A DNA stretch of 64,000 nt, from the NCBI GenBank assembly GCA_910577685.1, contig CAJTOH010000013.1, positions 20,213-84,212 on the forward strand, in the 5' to 3' direction. The DNA comes from an uncultured Dorea sp. (GTDB lineage: Bacteria; Bacillota; Clostridia; Lachnospirales; Lachnospiraceae). Position 1 is the first letter of the stretch, and each line of letters starts with the position of its first letter. This document shows, piece after piece, positions 43,129-52,813 of the stretch. The notes under the pieces were generated by a model, which saw nothing but the letters and a program-made list of their open reading frames with translations, had not been told where the DNA came from and ran no database searches. Position numbers and translations under genes: made by a program.

Positions 43129-44283
43129 GCCTTTCTTGTACTGAATCGCCGCCGGGTCTTTGATGGGTTCCTCCCGCATCCACTCCTTTGTGGCGTCGTT
43201 TCGTTTCACCTCTGATTGATGCTGATACAAAAACCTTACCAGCTCATAACAGCTTACCCATATTTCATTATTCCCGTCCCTTTGGGATTCGTCAAAAATC
43301 AACTGCAGGCCAAAATGCAGATGATATTCGTCAATATTATTTACATTCTCTTCCTTACTGTACCCCGTTCTTCCAATATAACCAATCACGTCCCCTGCCT
43401 GTACTACGTCCCCCTTCTTAAGTCCTTCCGCGTATGGGCGGTCTTTCCTGAGATGCGCATAATAATAGTAACGCTTCCCGTCGAAACTGTTGATCCCCAC
43501 GCGCCATCCCCCGTACTGATTCCAGCCAAGCTCCGCCACATAGCCTGACTCCACGGCGATGACCGGCGTTCCCACCTGCCCCATCATATCGTGTCCCAGA
43601 TGATTTCTCCGATAACCGTAGGTTCTGGACACGCCGAAATCATCGTAATCCGAGTAGGGGAATCCTTTTGCAATAGGGTGAAACGCTTTCAGGCCGTATA
43701 CCTTCTTACCTGATACCTCATACTTTCCAACCATGCCGTCCAGCACCGCCCCGTATGCTTCCCGGTAATAGGGATAATATTTCATATCTGCCGTCAGTTC
43801 CTTGAGAGTCTTCTCTCCCCCTGTAAGAATCTGCGCTATTTCATCCAGATCCTCTCCCTTATATCCGGAAAAATCGCCTCCGTACTTTGCCCCCAGAATT
43901 GCCAAAAGCTCCACCCAGTTTAGATGCACATCTTTTCCATAAGTATCCAAATCATACTGATAGGCGCGCTTCATAGCGTCGCAGGTCACCTGAAACTCCA
44001 CCCATTTGATATATTCCTGAGCTGACCCGTCGTCTTCGCCGCCCTCCTTCGAGTCTTCACCCGGGTCCTCTTCAACGTCCTTCTTCGAGTCTTCACCCGG
44101 ACCTTCTTCAACGCCCTTCTTCGTCTGATCCGAACCGGCCTGATTTCTCATCTCCATTGCCGTAACGCTGTCCCTATAAAAAGACGGGCCGTATTCCTCC
44201 CCTGCAGTCAATATCCCGCCAACGGCCAGAGATATACACAGAAGCAGCACTGCCGTATGCTTTTTCATCCACCCATGCCTCAC
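43114..44283 (-). CDS. M23 family metallopeptidase (exported)
   Basis: 389 residues. Signal or anchor helix at about 10-27. A low-complexity acidic stretch (about 50-92) has repeated GEDSKKDVEEDP-like units. A middle domain of about 120 residues follows. The M23 peptidase domain (about 225-355) has NHLGHDMMG and HLHFGLQL, with AHLRKDRPY between, the zinc ligands. It probably cleaves peptidoglycan cross-links outside the cell. It begins MRHGWMKKHTAVLLLC. Convergent with the small 59-aa gene. Confidence 0.9.
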   Translation of the reverse strand: MRHGWMKKHTAVLLLCISLAVGGILTAGEEYGPSFYRDSVTAMEMRNQAGSDQTKKGVEEGPGEDSKKDVEEDPGEDSKEGGEDDGSAQEYIKWVEFQVTCDAMKRAYQYDLDTYGKDVHLNWVELLAILGAKYGGDFSGYKGEDLDEIAQILTGGEKTLKELTADMKYYPYYREAYGAVLDGMVGKYEVSGKKVYGLKAFHPIAKGFPYSDYDDFGVSRTYGYRRNHLGHDMMGQVGTPVIAVESGYVAELGWNQYGGWRVGINSFDGKRYYYYAHLRKDRPYAEGLKKGDVVQAGDVIGYIGRTGYSKEENVNNIDEYHLHFGLQLIFDESQRDGNNEIWVSCYELVRFLYQHQSEVKRNDATKEWMREEPIKDPAAIQYKKGKKKG

Positions 44284-44361
44284 GTTTCGTATGTGCTTTT
44301 ATAGTCAGCTTATGCAGGCTTAACCCCTTCCATTCCTTGAATCGGTAAAATTGGACGATAC

Positions 44362-44411
44362 CAAAAAGGACGACCGGGAAATAACGCTTTTCGCAGTATT
44401 TCCGATCGTCC
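44362..44411 (-). terminator. Terminator of glgP
   Basis: Minus strand GGACGATCGG-AAATA pairs with TATTTCCCGGTCGTCC (one bulge), followed by TTTTTGG. It lies after the tandem repeats at the glgP end. Confidence 0.8.
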
Positions 44412-44413
44412 GC

Positions 44414-44520
44414 TTCTTTCATTATATTATGCTTATTTTAAATGCAAAGATTCTTTCATATATTACGCTTATTTTAAGCGCCAAGATTCTTTCATTATAT
44501 TACGCTTATTTTAAATGCCA
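44414..44520. repeat. Three 36/37-bp tandem repeats covering the glgP stop
   Basis: Copies at 44414-44450, 44451-44486 and 44487 to about 44520 start TTCTTTCAT and contain GCTTATTTTAA. The inner copy includes the last codons of glgP (GCATTTAAAATAA on the minus strand). Two extra copies of the gene tail lie downstream of the real stop. A local duplication before the terminator. Confidence 0.85.
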
Positions 44521-46764
44521 TATATCTTTATTATAGTCTGCAATCGTTCTGTCAGATGAGAAAAATCCTGCCTTCGCGATATTGACCAGCATCTTCCTGC
44601 TCCATGCCTTTCGGTTCTCATACTCATCGAAAACCCGCTCTTTCACATCAATATACTCCTTTAAATCCAGAAGCGTCATGAACCAATCCTTATAGATCAG
44701 CTCTGCATGGATCTGAAGCAGATGATACGGGTCGCCGATTCTCATCATCTCCGGGCTGATAATAAAGTTCACCAGCGTACGGATCTGCTCATCCTCAATG
44801 TAGTAATCCGCCGCCCTGTATCCCGAGTTGGCATAAAGCTCAATGACCTTCTCGCTGGACTCGCCAAAGATATAGATATTCTCGTCTCCCACCAGCTCAT
44901 GGATCTCCACGTTGGCTCCGTCCTCGGTTCCAAGGGTCACAGCCCCATTTAACATGAACTTCATGTTGCCGGTTCCGGAGGCCTCCTTGGAAGCCAGAGA
45001 GATCTGCTCCGAGATATCGCACGCCGGAATCAAATGCTCCGCCATGGTCACATTATAGTTCTCCACCATTACGACCTTCAGATACGGCGCAACCTCCGGA
45101 TCATTCGCCGTTAATTCCTGCAGACATAAGATCACATGGATAATATCCTTCGCGATAGCATAGGCCGGCGCAGCCTTTGCGCCGAAAATCATCGTAATAG
45201 GCGTCGAAGGCTTCGTCCCCGCCTTAATCTCAAGATATTTATAGATCGCATACAGCACATTCATCTGCTGACGCTTGTACTCGTGCAGACGCTTCACCTG
45301 AATATCAAAGATCGAATCCGGATCCACTTCCAACCCCTGCGTCTCTTTCAAATATTCCGCAAGCTGCACCTTCTTCGTATGCTTCACCTCAAGCAGTTTC
45401 CCAAGCGCTCCCTCATCGTCAATCCTGCTCATCAGTAAATCCAGCTTCCGGGCATCCTTCCGGAAATCTCCTTCCACATAATCGTCTAACCAGCCCACAA
45501 GCTCCTTGTTGCAGTGCAGAAGCCATCTTCGGAACGTAATCCCGTTAGTCTTATTGTTGAATTTCTCCGGATAAATATCATAGAACGGCTTCAGCTCCGA
45601 ATTTTTCAGGATCTCCGTATGCAGAGCCGCCACGCCGTTGACGCTGTATCCGAAATGAATATCCATATGCGCCATATGCACCCTGTTCTGATCATCGATA
45701 ATTGCCACCCTTGAATCCTGATGTCTTCCCTTCATACGCATATCCAAATCCTTGATGATCGGCACGATCTGAGGCGCCACCTGCTCCAGATAATCCAGAG
45801 GCCACTTCTCCAATGCCTCCGCAAGAATCGTATGGTTCGTATATGCACACGTCTTCTGCACGATCTCGATCGCCTCATTGAAATCCACATTCTTCTGCAC
45901 CAGAAGACGAATCATCTCAGGAATAACCATAGACGGATGAGTGTCATTGATCTGAATCGCCACATGTTCATGGAGCTTCCTAAGGTCGTACCCCTTCTCC
46001 TCACATTCTTTCAGAATCAACTGCGCGCCGTTGGATACCATGAAATACTGCTGATAGATCCGAAGCAGATTCCCCTCCCAGTCGCTGTCGTCCGGATACA
46101 AAAAGAGGGTTAAGTTCTTTCCAATATCCCTCTTGTCAAAGGAAATGCCGTTTCTGATAATACTCTCGTCCACGCCTTCCACATCGAACAGATGCAGCTT
46201 ATTCTTCCCATTCTCGTATCCCGCCACATCAATATCGTATAGCTTCGATGTGAGCGTAAAATCCTTAAACGGCACTTGGAAGCTAATCCCGGTATCTTCA
46301 AGCCAGGACTGCGGCTCTATCCACGGGTTCGGAGCCTCCTTCTGCTTGTGGGCTTCAAACACCTGACGGAACAATCCCATATGATAATTCAATCCAATAC
46401 CGTCTCCGCAAAGCCCCAGAGAAGCGATTGAATCCAAGAAACACGCCGCAAGCCGGCCTAAACCTCCGTTACCCAAAGACGGCTCCGGCTCTGCCTCTTC
46501 AATGTCAGACAGCTTCTTACCGTTTTTCTCCAATAACTCCGCCGCCTCGTCGTAAATCCCCAGATTAATCAGATTGTTAGATAACAGTTTACCGATCAAA
46601 AATTCTGCTGATATATAATATACCTTCTTATCTCCGGCAATATCCGGCGTCTCCTTTAATCTCTCCTTCGTGTATGCAAGCAGAGCGTAGTAAATCTCCT
46701 GATTGCCCGCATCTTTTACATCCTTATTAAGTTCCTTCTGTAAAAATGTCGCTAAATCAAGCAT
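44506..46764 (-). CDS. glgP: Glycogen/maltodextrin phosphorylase
   Basis: 752 residues from MLDLATFLQKELNKD, with GGAGG 7 bases upstream. Releases glucose-1-phosphate from alpha-1,4-glucan using PLP. The early motif EPEPSLGNGGLGRLAACFLD and the PLP region EASGTGNMKFMLNGAVTLGT are intact. Length is slightly under that of larger relatives. It has its own terminator, so it is monocistronic. With the GH13 enzyme in the same window it points to alpha-glucan storage use. Confidence 0.96.
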   Translation of the reverse strand: MLDLATFLQKELNKDVKDAGNQEIYYALLAYTKERLKETPDIAGDKKVYYISAEFLIGKLLSNNLINLGIYDEAAELLEKNGKKLSDIEEAEPEPSLGNGGLGRLAACFLDSIASLGLCGDGIGLNYHMGLFRQVFEAHKQKEAPNPWIEPQSWLEDTGISFQVPFKDFTLTSKLYDIDVAGYENGKNKLHLFDVEGVDESIIRNGISFDKRDIGKNLTLFLYPDDSDWEGNLLRIYQQYFMVSNGAQLILKECEEKGYDLRKLHEHVAIQINDTHPSMVIPEMIRLLVQKNVDFNEAIEIVQKTCAYTNHTILAEALEKWPLDYLEQVAPQIVPIIKDLDMRMKGRHQDSRVAIIDDQNRVHMAHMDIHFGYSVNGVAALHTEILKNSELKPFYDIYPEKFNNKTNGITFRRWLLHCNKELVGWLDDYVEGDFRKDARKLDLLMSRIDDEGALGKLLEVKHTKKVQLAEYLKETQGLEVDPDSIFDIQVKRLHEYKRQQMNVLYAIYKYLEIKAGTKPSTPITMIFGAKAAPAYAIAKDIIHVILCLQELTANDPEVAPYLKVVMVENYNVTMAEHLIPACDISEQISLASKEASGTGNMKFMLNGAVTLGTEDGANVEIHELVGDENIYIFGESSEKVIELYANSGYRAADYYIEDEQIRTLVNFIISPEMMRIGDPYHLLQIHAELIYKDWFMTLLDLKEYIDVKERVFDEYENRKAWSRKMLVNIAKAGFFSSDRTIADYNKDIWHLK

Positions 46765-46898
46765 AATATTCCTCCATTCCATAATTACAGTAATACTTTA
46801 CCATAAGTTTCCACGCTTGTCTAATAAGATATAATAAAAAATTAACAAACACGCACTAAGGTATAAAATTCCCCAACATTCTTTCCGGCCCCGGAAAT

Positions 46899-46936
46899 AA
46901 AAAACGTACGGTCAGAACTTCCTCCTGCCGTACGCT
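46899..46936 (-). terminator. Terminator of yajC
   Basis: CGTACGG (46905-46911) pairs with CCGTACG (46928-46934) with a 16-nt loop. On the minus strand it is followed by TTTTTTATT. It lies 23 bases past the yajC stop. Confidence 0.85.
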
Positions 46937-46958
46937 CTTCTTCCATATTCTCTAACAA

Positions 46959-47264
46959 TTACTCTGCGGACGCCTTCTCAACCTGCGCAATCGCGGCTTT
47001 CTGCATTGGGATCCGGCAGTTCCGGTTACTTCCAAACTCAACAATCACATCGCTGTCGCTGATATCGATGATCACGCCGTAGAATCCGCTTGTCGTCAGA
47101 ACCGTGTCCCCAACTTCCATCTCTGCGATCATCGACTGGACTCTCTTCTGCTCCTTCTTCTGTGGTCTCAGGAAAACAAAATAAAAGCCGCCAAAAATAA
47201 CCGCATATACAAGAATCAGTAATGCCCAGCTTCCACCTGCACTCTGTGTCGCCAATGTGTACAT
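46959..47264 (-). CDS. yajC: Preprotein translocase subunit YajC
   Basis: 101 residues. One membrane helix at about 13-33 (LLILVYAVIFGGFYFVFLRP), then the cytosolic part PQKKEQKRVQSMIAEMEVGD and VLTTSGFYGVI. YajC is the accessory partner of SecDF. The tgt-yajC order is conserved across bacteria; here 100 bases separate them. Confidence 0.95.
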   Translation of the reverse strand: MYTLATQSAGGSWALLILVYAVIFGGFYFVFLRPQKKEQKRVQSMIAEMEVGDTVLTTSGFYGVIIDISDSDVIVEFGSNRNCRIPMQKAAIAQVEKASAE

Positions 47265-47364
47265 AAAATCTTCCTCCTAAAATATCTGTCTTAAAAAAAC
47301 ACTATTGCTATCATACACAATAATTGGCCGTACATCAAGTAATTTTATAGAATTCTTGTTATTT

Positions 47365-48504
47365 TCATGATATTTTTATAGAAGATGCCATTCCGTCAAG
47401 TTTCTTTGCCTTATACTCCTGATAACGTCCTTCCTCGATTGCCTCCCGGATCTCCTCCATCATCGTATTGTAGAAATACAGGTTATGGAGCACGCACAGC
47501 CTCATACCGAGCATCTCCTTCGCTTTCAGCAGATGACGGATATATGCCCGCGAATACGTCCGGCATGCCGGACACCGGCAGCCTTCCTCGATGGGACTGT
47601 CGTCCAATTCATATTGGGCGTTAAACAGGTTCAGCTTCCCCTGATTGGTGTAAACATGCCCGTGCCTTCCGTTGCGGCTGGGATATACACAGTCAAAAAA
47701 GTCTACGCCCCGCTCCACGGCCTCCAAAATATTCGCCGGCGTTCCCACACCCATCAGATATGTAGGCTTGTTCACGGGAAGATGGGGTACCACCGCCTCC
47801 AGAATCCGGTACATCTCCTCATGGGATTCCCCCACCGCCAATCCGCCGACAGCGTAGCCGTCAAGATCAAGCTCCGTAATCTCCTGAGCATGGCGGATAC
47901 GGATATCCTCATAGATCCCCCCCTGATTAATCCCGAACAGCATCTGCTGCCGATTAATGGTTTCCGGCAGGCTGTTAAGCCTGTTCATCTCGTCTTTACA
48001 GCGGACGAGCCACCTGGCCGTCCTGTCTACGGACCGCTCCATATACTCCCGGTCGGCAACGCTTGAAGGACACTCGTCGAAAGCCATCGCAATCGTAGAG
48101 GCCAGATTCGACTGGATCCTCATACTCTCCTCCGGATCCATAAAGATCTTCCTTCCGTCTATGTGGGAGTTAAAATACACTCCCTCTTCCTTGATTCGTC
48201 TCAATCCTGCCAGAGAAAATACCTGAAAACCGCCTGAATCCGTCAGAATCGGCTTGTCCCAAGCCATAAATTTATGAAGCCCTCCCAGCTTTTTCACCAC
48301 TTCGTCCCCCGGACGCACATGAAGGTGATAGGTATTCGAAAGCTCCACCTGGGTCTTGATTCCTCTCAGATCGTCTGTGGAAACAGCGCCCTTAATCGCT
48401 GCTGCGGTTCCCACATTCATAAATACAGGGGTCTCAACGACCCCATGTACCGTATGCAATCTTCCTCTCTTGGCAAGACCATCCTGTTTGATTAATTCAT
48501 ACAT
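47365..48504 (-). CDS. tgt: tRNA-guanine transglycosylase (queuine tRNA-ribosyltransferase)
   Basis: 379 residues. Exchanges guanine-34 for preQ1 in tRNAs with GUN anticodons. DSGGFQVFSLAGLR and FDECPSS carry the catalytic aspartates. MGVGTPANILEAVERGVDFF follows, and the zinc ligands occur in CRCPACRTYSRAYIRHL. It begins 21 bases after the L,D-transpeptidase stop. Confidence 0.97.
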   Translation of the reverse strand: MYELIKQDGLAKRGRLHTVHGVVETPVFMNVGTAAAIKGAVSTDDLRGIKTQVELSNTYHLHVRPGDEVVKKLGGLHKFMAWDKPILTDSGGFQVFSLAGLRRIKEEGVYFNSHIDGRKIFMDPEESMRIQSNLASTIAMAFDECPSSVADREYMERSVDRTARWLVRCKDEMNRLNSLPETINRQQMLFGINQGGIYEDIRIRHAQEITELDLDGYAVGGLAVGESHEEMYRILEAVVPHLPVNKPTYLMGVGTPANILEAVERGVDFFDCVYPSRNGRHGHVYTNQGKLNLFNAQYELDDSPIEEGCRCPACRTYSRAYIRHLLKAKEMLGMRLCVLHNLYFYNTMMEEIREAIEEGRYQEYKAKKLDGMASSIKIS

Positions 48505-48525
48505 GGTCTTCTCCTTACTTCTTAC

Positions 48526-50583
48526 TTAATAATGGCAGACAACCGGCACGCCGTCATACATTAAATCATATAATTGCTGCGCAATGCTGTACGGCAGATT
48601 CACACAGCCGTGAGAACCGTGAGTCTGATACCTTCTGCCGCCGAAGGCCGACTGCCATGTAGCGTCATGGAAGCCGATTCCTCCGTTGAAAGGCATCCAG
48701 AAAGCCACCGGCGTCTCATACTCATAGGTTCCGTCCGGCTGCTTTTCCCCTCTCAACGTCCTGTTCTTCTGCTTCCACGCCAAAGAATACACTCCCTGCG
48801 GCGTCGCGTGGCCGTTATTGGGATTGCCGGTCACACAGTCGGACTGCAAAACGATCTGGCCGTCCTTAATAAAATACATCCTCTGATTCGTCAGATCCAC
48901 TTCCGCATAGGTGCCGCCCACGTCAGTTCCTCCGTGGCTGATACCCCGGCTTAAATAATTCGGCTCTCTGGTTACGGTCTCCCCATTCTGAATATTCGCA
49001 AGCAGCGCGGTATATTCCGCATCCTGATCTATCCTCCAGCCAAATCCGCCGCCTTCCACCGTAACTACGTTGCCGGTCGCCGTGGTGAATTGCCGCGGTA
49101 CTCCCTTCGTATCATACTTCTCAGCCAATGACTGAACATAACCGCGGACCGCTTCCTCGTCAAAGGTTACGTTCATATCTCCATCCACCTTCACCCACTG
49201 GGAGATCACAGCCGCGTCCACCACTTCCTTCTCCGGGTTGAAATCGTAAGTAACATTCGCCCCCAGATAACCATTCATGGCGTCCGCCGCCGCCTTAACC
49301 TCCGGGGAATCGGAGACAAACCGCGGAAGGGCGTAACATCCCTTTTCGGAAAGATCCAGAGACGGCTGAAATCCGCTGATCGCTTCCGCTATCTTCGCGC
49401 TTAAAACTTCTCCGTTAATCTGGGTACCCACAACCTCGGGCGCAACTACAAACTGTCCGTCCTTAAACTCCGGATGCGCATCCACAGAGGGCGTCTTTCC
49501 TTCCGGATTCATACAATCAAGAGCTGCGATCGTCTCTCCAAGCGCCGCCTCGTCATACTTCACTCCAATCTCCGTCTCGATCTCAGGATGGTCCCACAGC
49601 GACTTTGGCCATGAAAATCCATTCTGTTCCTTTACGATCTCTTCGAGTTTATTGCCCGGCACATACTTTATGGAAATATCCGAGCCGGCGATCGTCTCCT
49701 CCGCTCCTCCGGACTCCTTAAGCGTCAGTTTATAATCCGCCACCTTCTTCTTCATCTCGTCTTCTACTTGACCGACGCTCTTCATGGAACAATCCGTGCC
49801 GTTAATCGTCGTAAAAAACATGAAATGGCTATTAAAATACACTGCCAGACCTATGTATGCCGTTAATAAAACGCCCGCCGCGCTTCCTGCCGTGATCAGC
49901 GCTATCTTCAGAGCCTTCTTACTCTTTTCCTTGTCTCTTTTCCTTCTTCTGCCTCTCTTACCCATCTTAGCCTCTTCTCGATCATCAACTTCGTTTAAAG
50001 CATCCTGCGGCTGTCTGCCGCTCTTTGTTCCAGATACGTCTCTGTCAGAAGATACGCCAGAAGAGTCAGGATTCTTTTTACGAGGCTTCTTCTTATGCGG
50101 AATATCCTCCTTCGAAGGTTCCCTTTGCGAAACCGCTTTGGCAGAATTCCCCCTGCGCGGCTGCCCTTCCCTGCCGGACGCAATCCTTTCAGAGCCGCCT
50201 TTACCCGAGCCGCTCCTGCCTGAAACGCCTTCGCCCCTGTCCGGCGCTGTCCTTTTGGAGCCGCCTTTGCCCGAACTGCTCCTGCCTGAAACGCCTTCAT
50301 CCCTGTCCGGCGCTGCCCTTCCGGAGCCGCCTTTGCCCGAGCTGCTCCTGCCTGAAACGCCTTCATCCCTATCAGGTGTCCTTTTTCCCGACGTCTTTTT
50401 ATGATCTGAAGTCCTCTTATGGGATCCTCCTTTTTGCGAAGTCTTTTTGCCGGAAGATTTTTTACGTGGAATATCATCGCTATCATCCATTTCGTTCATT
50501 GATTTTGATCGGTTAAGGTCGTTGAAGATTCCCTGCATAGTTTCTTCGATTATCTCTTCTGCCTTTTTATCTCTACTACTCAT
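48526..50583 (-). CDS. L,D-transpeptidase with PG-binding domain and cytosolic repeat region
   Basis: 685 residues from MSSRDKKAEEIIEETMQGI; GAGGAG 8 bases upstream supports this over the longer frame to 50667. Residues about 40-220 are basic, Ser/Gly/Lys/Arg-rich, and include about three 22-residue repeats (EGVSGRSSSGKGGS core). One membrane helix follows at about 222-245 (IALITAGSAAGVLLTAYIGL), then PG-binding/VanW-type domains. A YkuD catalytic domain at the end has SHGCVNLP with the catalytic cysteine. It forms 3-3 cross-links or attaches proteins in peptidoglycan. Confidence 0.92.
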   Translation of the reverse strand: MSSRDKKAEEIIEETMQGIFNDLNRSKSMNEMDDSDDIPRKKSSGKKTSQKGGSHKRTSDHKKTSGKRTPDRDEGVSGRSSSGKGGSGRAAPDRDEGVSGRSSSGKGGSKRTAPDRGEGVSGRSGSGKGGSERIASGREGQPRRGNSAKAVSQREPSKEDIPHKKKPRKKNPDSSGVSSDRDVSGTKSGRQPQDALNEVDDREEAKMGKRGRRRKRDKEKSKKALKIALITAGSAAGVLLTAYIGLAVYFNSHFMFFTTINGTDCSMKSVGQVEDEMKKKVADYKLTLKESGGAEETIAGSDISIKYVPGNKLEEIVKEQNGFSWPKSLWDHPEIETEIGVKYDEAALGETIAALDCMNPEGKTPSVDAHPEFKDGQFVVAPEVVGTQINGEVLSAKIAEAISGFQPSLDLSEKGCYALPRFVSDSPEVKAAADAMNGYLGANVTYDFNPEKEVVDAAVISQWVKVDGDMNVTFDEEAVRGYVQSLAEKYDTKGVPRQFTTATGNVVTVEGGGFGWRIDQDAEYTALLANIQNGETVTREPNYLSRGISHGGTDVGGTYAEVDLTNQRMYFIKDGQIVLQSDCVTGNPNNGHATPQGVYSLAWKQKNRTLRGEKQPDGTYEYETPVAFWMPFNGGIGFHDATWQSAFGGRRYQTHGSHGCVNLPYSIAQQLYDLMYDGVPVVCHY

Positions 50584-50768
50584 CAACCTTACTCCTCTGG
50601 AAGAATTTCTCGCAGGGCATGCATTGCAGGATACCCTGACGGTATTCTTATACATTATAATATGCATATATTCAAAAGTACAGGAAAAACAACGAAAAAA
50701 ATAATGAATATTTCCTGAAGATATTGCAATTCTATTACAAATATATTAAAATTATACAATTTATTACT

Positions 50769-50785
50769 CTTCTATACGATAGAAG
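50769..50785. promoter_or_regulatory. Small inverted repeat upstream of aroC
   Basis: CTTCTAT-ACG-ATAGAAG, 7-bp arms with a 3-base centre, 52 bases before aroC, in an AT-rich region. It could be an operator, but no regulator is evident and no clear promoter pair was found. Confidence 0.35.
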
Positions 50786-50837
50786 GATATGTTAATATAT
50801 TCAGAATAAACACTCATTTCAGGAAGGAGCTATATAT

Positions 50838-51944
50838 ATGGCTGGATCAACTTACGGAACATCTTTTTCAATCACAACCTGGGGCGAATCCCATGGACCG
50901 GCTGTCGGCACCGTCGTCGACGGATGCCCTGCGGGCCTGCCTCTCGCCCAAGAAGATATACAGCAATTTCTGGACCGCAGGAAACCGGGACAGAGCAGAT
51001 TTACCACTGCGCGCAGCGAAGCCGACCGCGCCGAGATTCTCTCCGGCGTTTTTGAAGGGCGGACCACCGGCGCTCCCATTTCCATCGTGATTCATAATCA
51101 GGACCAGCGTTCCCGGGATTACGGCAAGATCAAGGACTGTTACCGTCCGGGACATGCGGACTACACCTTTGACGCAAAATACGGTATCCGCGACTACCGG
51201 GGAGGCGGAAGGACCTCCGGCAGAGAGACCATCGGCCGTGTCGCAGCCGGAGCTATAGCCGCAAAGCTCCTAAAACGTCTGGGAATTACAGTCTTCGCTT
51301 ATACGAAATCAATCGGCGATATCATTATCCCGGAATCCGAGTATGACTACGGATGTACCAACGGCAATCCCTTATATATGCCAAACGACAGATATGCCCG
51401 GGAAGCGGCCGCTTACCTTAAAGAATGTGTGAAAAAACAAGACTCTTCGGGCGGTATGATTGAATGTGTAATTGACGGTTTGCCGGCCGGAATCGGCGAA
51501 CCTGTATTTGACAAATTAGACGCCGGCCTCGCCAAAGGGATTATGTCCATCGGAGCCGTTAAGGGAGTGGAAATCGGAGACGGATTCCGTGCCGCCGGCG
51601 CGGCAGGCAGCGTGAATAACGATTCATTTTTTATGGAGGAGGGAATTGTCCGCAAACGGACCAACCACTCCGGCGGAATACTCGGGGGCTTAAGCGACGG
51701 AAGCAAGATTGTGCTGAGGGCCGCGGTAAAGCCTACTCCTTCTATTTCACAGGAACAGGATACGGTCAACGTACACGGAGAGGATACTCGTATCGCTGTT
51801 ACCGGACGCCACGACCCTGTTATCGTTCCCCGTGCCGTGGTAGTGGTGGAATCTATGGCGGCGCTTACCGTTGCTGATTTGTTGTTGGCTAATATGGGGG
51901 CTAAGATGGAATATCTGGAGAAAGTATACGATAGAAGCAGGTAA
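50838..51944 (+). CDS. aroC: Chorismate synthase
   Basis: 368 residues. Last step of the shikimate pathway, using reduced FMN. Begins AGSTYGTSFSITTWGESHG. RPGHADYTFDAKYGIRDYRG and GRTSGRETIGRVAAGAIA are the signature regions. GGAG lies 8 bases before the ATG. It is a single gene, divergent from the L,D-transpeptidase. A strong hairpin follows. It supplies chorismate used by pheA. Confidence 0.97.
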   Translation: MAGSTYGTSFSITTWGESHGPAVGTVVDGCPAGLPLAQEDIQQFLDRRKPGQSRFTTARSEADRAEILSGVFEGRTTGAPISIVIHNQDQRSRDYGKIKDCYRPGHADYTFDAKYGIRDYRGGGRTSGRETIGRVAAGAIAAKLLKRLGITVFAYTKSIGDIIIPESEYDYGCTNGNPLYMPNDRYAREAAAYLKECVKKQDSSGGMIECVIDGLPAGIGEPVFDKLDAGLAKGIMSIGAVKGVEIGDGFRAAGAAGSVNNDSFFMEEGIVRKRTNHSGGILGGLSDGSKIVLRAAVKPTPSISQEQDTVNVHGEDTRIAVTGRHDPVIVPRAVVVVESMAALTVADLLLANMGAKMEYLEKVYDRSR

Positions 51945-51971
51945 GATTCTCTTCTTTCACTTTACAAGTAT

Positions 51972-52011
51972 GGGAGCCGCCGCAAAACCAGATGCTTTTG
52001 CGGCGGCTCCC
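51972..52011. terminator. GC-rich hairpin between aroC and the convergent kinase-like gene
   Basis: A 16-bp perfect stem, GGGAGCCGCCGCAAAA and its complement, with an 8-nt loop. No T-run on either strand, though the hairpin is very stable. Probably a bidirectional terminator-type element. Confidence 0.6.
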
Positions 52012-52023
52012 GTATTGATCCAA

Positions 52024-52641
52024 TTAATATTCCATAGTTTTCTCTTTCCATGCTGCAATCTGTGAAAATAATTCTTCTGTCTTAATCTTTGAGAAATCCG
52101 TTGTATCAACTATAATCTGTCTGCCCCCAACACTAAAGGCGCTAAATCCTCTTTGTTCGATTCCATGAACAAAATCTTCATAAGAGATCGTTTTTGCCTT
52201 TGGAGTTTTTAGATTGTTCTCTCTCTTTTCCGGATAGCAATCATTTACAACATGTCCTCTGTGCCTGTCAGGGCTGCTTTCCCGTTTCAGGAAACGCTGG
52301 TAGATCACATTGTAATCACCTGTCAATGTAATGGTCAATACAGAATATTGATATTTTTCTAAAAGATGTTTTATTCCTGGTTCTGACGAATATTCAAAAT
52401 TATTCTCCAAGATAAACGGCTGTCCTGTTTTCATAAGCTGCCCTGCGGCATAATACATAATTTCCATGCTGGCAATTCCAAGATTTACTTTTTCCGCTCT
52501 TGACTGGAAACCGACATTATCAAACAGCAGTTCTTTTATGGCATCCTTTGAAATAACGGGCAGTTTTAATCTTTCAGATATAGTTTCTGCCATAACGCTT
52601 TTTCCTGCTGCCGGTATACCTGTCACCAATATACAAAACAT
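52024..52641 (-). CDS. P-loop kinase-like protein (AAA_33 type)
   Basis: 205 residues. The Walker A motif TGIPAAGKSVMAE is at about 7-19, then KLPVISKDAIKELLFD, which is typical of small nucleoside or zeta-toxin-like kinases. FILENNFEYSSE and the RFLKRESSPDRHRGHV lid follow. The substrate is unknown. It is preceded by the terminator of the glycan locus, so it is probably transcribed alone. Confidence 0.82.
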   Translation of the reverse strand: MFCILVTGIPAAGKSVMAETISERLKLPVISKDAIKELLFDNVGFQSRAEKVNLGIASMEIMYYAAGQLMKTGQPFILENNFEYSSEPGIKHLLEKYQYSVLTITLTGDYNVIYQRFLKRESSPDRHRGHVVNDCYPEKRENNLKTPKAKTISYEDFVHGIEQRGFSAFSVGGRQIIVDTTDFSKIKTEELFSQIAAWKEKTMEY

Positions 52642-52720
52642 TCTTTATTCTCCCTCTAAACTAACTGTTTAGATTTTATTATACTTTTTTATATATGAAT
52701 GTGCAAGTCCATCTTTGACA

Positions 52721-52771
52721 GAAAAAGGGACTGCTGCAATAAACAAGATAATTACAAGATCAGTCCCTTTC
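52721..52771 (-). terminator. Terminator at the end of the glycan locus
   Basis: Minus strand AAAGGGACTG pairs with CAGTCCCTTT across a 27-base AT-rich loop, followed by TTC. It lies 43 bases after the stop of the cytidylyltransferase fusion gene. Confidence 0.75.
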
Positions 52772-52813
52772 TGATGAGCCGAATGTATTGGGCCTATCCA
52801 CATTTTTAACTCT

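Noticed and set aside
50584..50667. Longer N-terminus of the L,D-transpeptidase
   Set aside because: The upstream 28 residues are Cys-rich and unlike the family; GAGGAG supports the start at 50583.
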